Positions 61,521 through 64,000 of a DNA stretch of 64,000 bases are shown here, piece by piece. Origin of the DNA: Dipteris shenzhenensis (lineage: Eukaryota; Polypodiophyta; Polypodiopsida; Gleicheniales); the NCBI GenBank assembly GCA_047967505.1, contig CM106538.1; one strand, 5' to 3'. The notes below the pieces were generated by a model. The model made no database searches. It was not told the origin of the DNA and saw nothing but the letters and a program-made list of their open reading frames with translations. Within the stretch, counting starts at the first letter, position 1; every line of letters starts with the position of its first letter. The position numbers and the translations under genes were made by a program.

Positions 61521-64000
61521 ACTAGTCAAGATTTATGTGTAAGATTTGGTACCAAAATAAAAGTATCAATGATACACTACCAATAAAATCAATGGAATGC
61601 CAATCTACATGTTGAGTTTGTGCAGATTTCCACTGGGATCTACATAATGGAACTTAGATCCCCAAACTCACATGTGTATTGGAACCTGGCACCATTCTCC
61701 TATGATCACTGGAATACCCCTCCTATAATATTAGGGTAAACAACTGTACCAAGGGAGAATGGTAGTGGTTCCAATCTCTTATTAGGCCCTAGAAAATGGC
61801 ACTGAGAAGCCTAAACTCACATGCCATTCTTCTATGTTCCACCGGTGGAGAATGGCAGTGGTACCATTCTCTAAAACATCCACAAGGAATCCTAAACTCA
61901 CATGTGCATTAACACTTTTGCCATTATCCTACTGCAGCCAATAAAATTAGTGGAATGTCAATCCATAGGTTTAGTTTGTCTAGATTACCACTAGTGGAGA
62001 ATGGCAGTGATGCCAATCTCATGCAGGCACCTACATAATGACACTAAGATCAACAAACTCACATGTGGACACCATTCTCCTATGATCACTGGAATACCCC
62101 ACCTAGAATAGTAGGGTAAACATTTGTACAAGTGGAGAATGGCAGGGTGCCGATCTATTATTAGGCCCTAGAAAATGGCATTGAGAAGCCTAAACTCACA
62201 TGTGCATGCTTCTCAATGCCATTTTCTAGGGCCTAATAAGAGATTGGCACCACTGGAGAATGGATTTGTGTCAATCTTTGTGGAGAATGCCACCAGTGGA
62301 GAATGACAGTGGTGCCAATCTCATACCAAGACCTTAAAAATGGCACAAGGAATCCTAAACTCACATGTGCATTGGCACTCTTGCCATTATACTACTGCAC
62401 CCAATAAAATTTGTGGAATGTCAATCTACAAGTTTAGTTTATCTAGACTGCCACCAGTGGAGAATTGAACTGATGCCAATCACATGCAGGCAACTACATA
62501 ATGACACTGAGATCCTCAGACTCACATGTGGATTGGAATCGGGCACCATTCTCCTATGATCCTTGGAATACCCCTCCTAGAATATTAGGGTAAAGATTTG
62601 TACCAACGGAGAATGGCAGTGGTGCCAATCTCTTATTAGGCCCTAGAAAATGGCACTGTGAAGCCTAAACTCACATGTGCAACCAATAAAATTAGTGGAA
62701 TGTCAATCTATAGGTTTTGTCTAGATTACCACTAGTGGAGAAGCCTAAACTCACATGTGCATTCTTCTATGTAGTGATCACTGTCTCCGCTGTGTACAAA
62801 TGTTCACCACTCTCCTATGATCACTGGAATACCCCTCCTAGAATAGTAGGGTAAACATTTGTACAAGTGGAGAAAAGTGGTGCCAATCTCATACCATGAC
62901 CTGAAAACATGCACAAGGAATCCTAAACTCACATGTGCATTGGCACTTTTGCCATTATCCTACTGCAGCCAATAAAATTAGTGGAATGTCAATCTATAGG
63001 TTCAGTTTGTCTAGATTACCACTAGCGGAGAATGGCAGTGGTGCCAATCTCTTATTACGCCCTAAGAAATGGCATTGAGAAGCCTAAACTCACATGTGCA
63101 TTCTTCTATGTAGTGATCACTCTCTCCGCTGTGTAGAGATCATATGGAATTGTGTCAATCTCTTATAAGGCAGTGGAATGTCAATCTATAGGTTTAGTTT
63201 GTCTAGACTACCACTAGTGGAGAATGGCAGTGATGCCAAACTCATGTTGGCACCTACATAATGACACTAAGATCATCAAACTCACATGTGGAATGGAATC
63301 GGACACCACTCTCCTATGATCACAGGAATACCCCTCCTAGAATAGTACGGTAAACATTTGTCATTGAGAAGCCTAAACTCACATGTGCATTCTTCTATGT
63401 AGTGATCACTGTCTCCGCTGTGCAGAGATCATATGGAATTGTGTCAATCTCTGTGGAGAATACCACCAGTGGAGAATGGTAGTGGTGCCAATCTCATACC
63501 ATGACCTGCAAACATGCACAAGGAATCCTAAACTCACATGTGCATTCTTCTATGTAGAGATCACTGTCTCCGCTGTGTAGAGATCATATGGAATTGTGTC
63601 AATCTCTGAGTTCATCAAACTCACATGTTGATTGGAATCGGACACCACTCTCCTATGATCACTGGAATACCCCTCCTAGAATAGTAGGGTCAACATTTGT
63701 ACAAGTGGAGAATGGCAGTGGTGCCAATCTCTTATTAGGCCCTAAGAAATGGGAAGCCTAAACTCACATGTGCATTCTTCTATGTAGTGATCACTGTCTC
63801 CACTGTGCAGAGATCATATGGAATTGTGTCAATCTCTGTGGAGAATGCCACCAGTGGAGAATGGCAGTGGTGCCAATCTCATACCATGACCTGATAACAT
63901 GCACAAGGAATCCTAAACTCACATGTGCATTGGCACTTTTGCCATTATAGAATGCCACCAGTGGAGAATGGCAATGTTGCACAAGGAATCCTAAACTCAC
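61521..64000. repeat. Satellite-like complex repeat array
   Basis: About 18 occurrences of AACTCACATGTG at irregular 80-190 base spacing, with shared blocks GAGAATGGCAGTGGTGCCAA, TCTCCTATGATCACTGGAAT, TATGTAGTGATCACTGTCTC and AATAAAATTAGTGGAATGTC in changing order. It is a higher-order shuffled array rather than a simple monomer tandem, and it runs off the window. No gene. Confidence 0.8.

Overview
The window is plant nuclear DNA made almost entirely of nested, decayed retroelements. It holds an LTR Ty1/copia, an LTR Ty3/gypsy with a very long LTR, an L1-type LINE, an endogenous pararetrovirus (Caulimoviridae), Mutator-type 9-bp target duplications and TTTAGGG-like repeats. An endonuclease-free Penelope-like element (PLE) sits beside the pararetrovirus, and there are pieces of a Cys-rich protein family that I do not associate with flowering plants. 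From these I infer a large-genome non-flowering vascular plant, most likely a fern or lycophyte, with a conifer possible. This is inference from element types, not from a conserved gene.

Layout: 1-3918 is a broken copia element (LTR end, primer-binding site, gag, integrase). From 3919 to 10912 lies a cluster of Penelope-like sequence: a nearly complete copy on the minus strand (about 9590 to 6500), a second 5' part (4732-3919), two tandem ~1-kb terminal units that carry a TATA box, and a third, inverted unit at 9956-10912 that ends in telomere-like DNA. From 10970 to 24815 is a pararetrovirus on the minus strand. It is longer than one genome, so its movement- and coat-protein regions occur twice, and it is split by a 5.06-kb LINE (15227-20285) with a 12-bp target duplication. 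From 24816 to 28937 is a two-exon, decayed gene of an unknown Cys-rich family. Its intron contains a young non-autonomous LTR element (25495-27706; LTRs differ at about one base of 289).

29819-41316 is a full-length but defective gypsy element. 41322-44470 has no recognisable gene, only duplications, G/C runs and short repeats. 44500-47535 is a minus-strand gypsy remnant split by a 1.75-kb Mutator-like non-autonomous element (45694-47440); rejoining the flanks restores the reading frame. 49207-50339 is the best candidate for an ordinary host gene: four exons with clean splice sites, encoding a 214-residue charged coiled-coil protein of unknown function. 50640-51365 is a LINE scrap. 51399-57987 is a second gypsy copy, inverted relative to the first and carrying a 2.5-kb insertion of unknown type. 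58511-59482 is an open 323-codon frame that may be the C-terminal part of the Cys-rich family. 60760-64000 is AT-rich repeat and satellite-like DNA.

No tRNA, rRNA, CRISPR array or bacterial-style operon was found. The genes do not work together as a pathway; the story is one of successive insertion. Relative order can be read from nesting: the LINE is younger than the pararetrovirus, the non-autonomous LTR element is younger than the Cys-rich gene, and the Mutator-like element is younger than the gypsy remnant.
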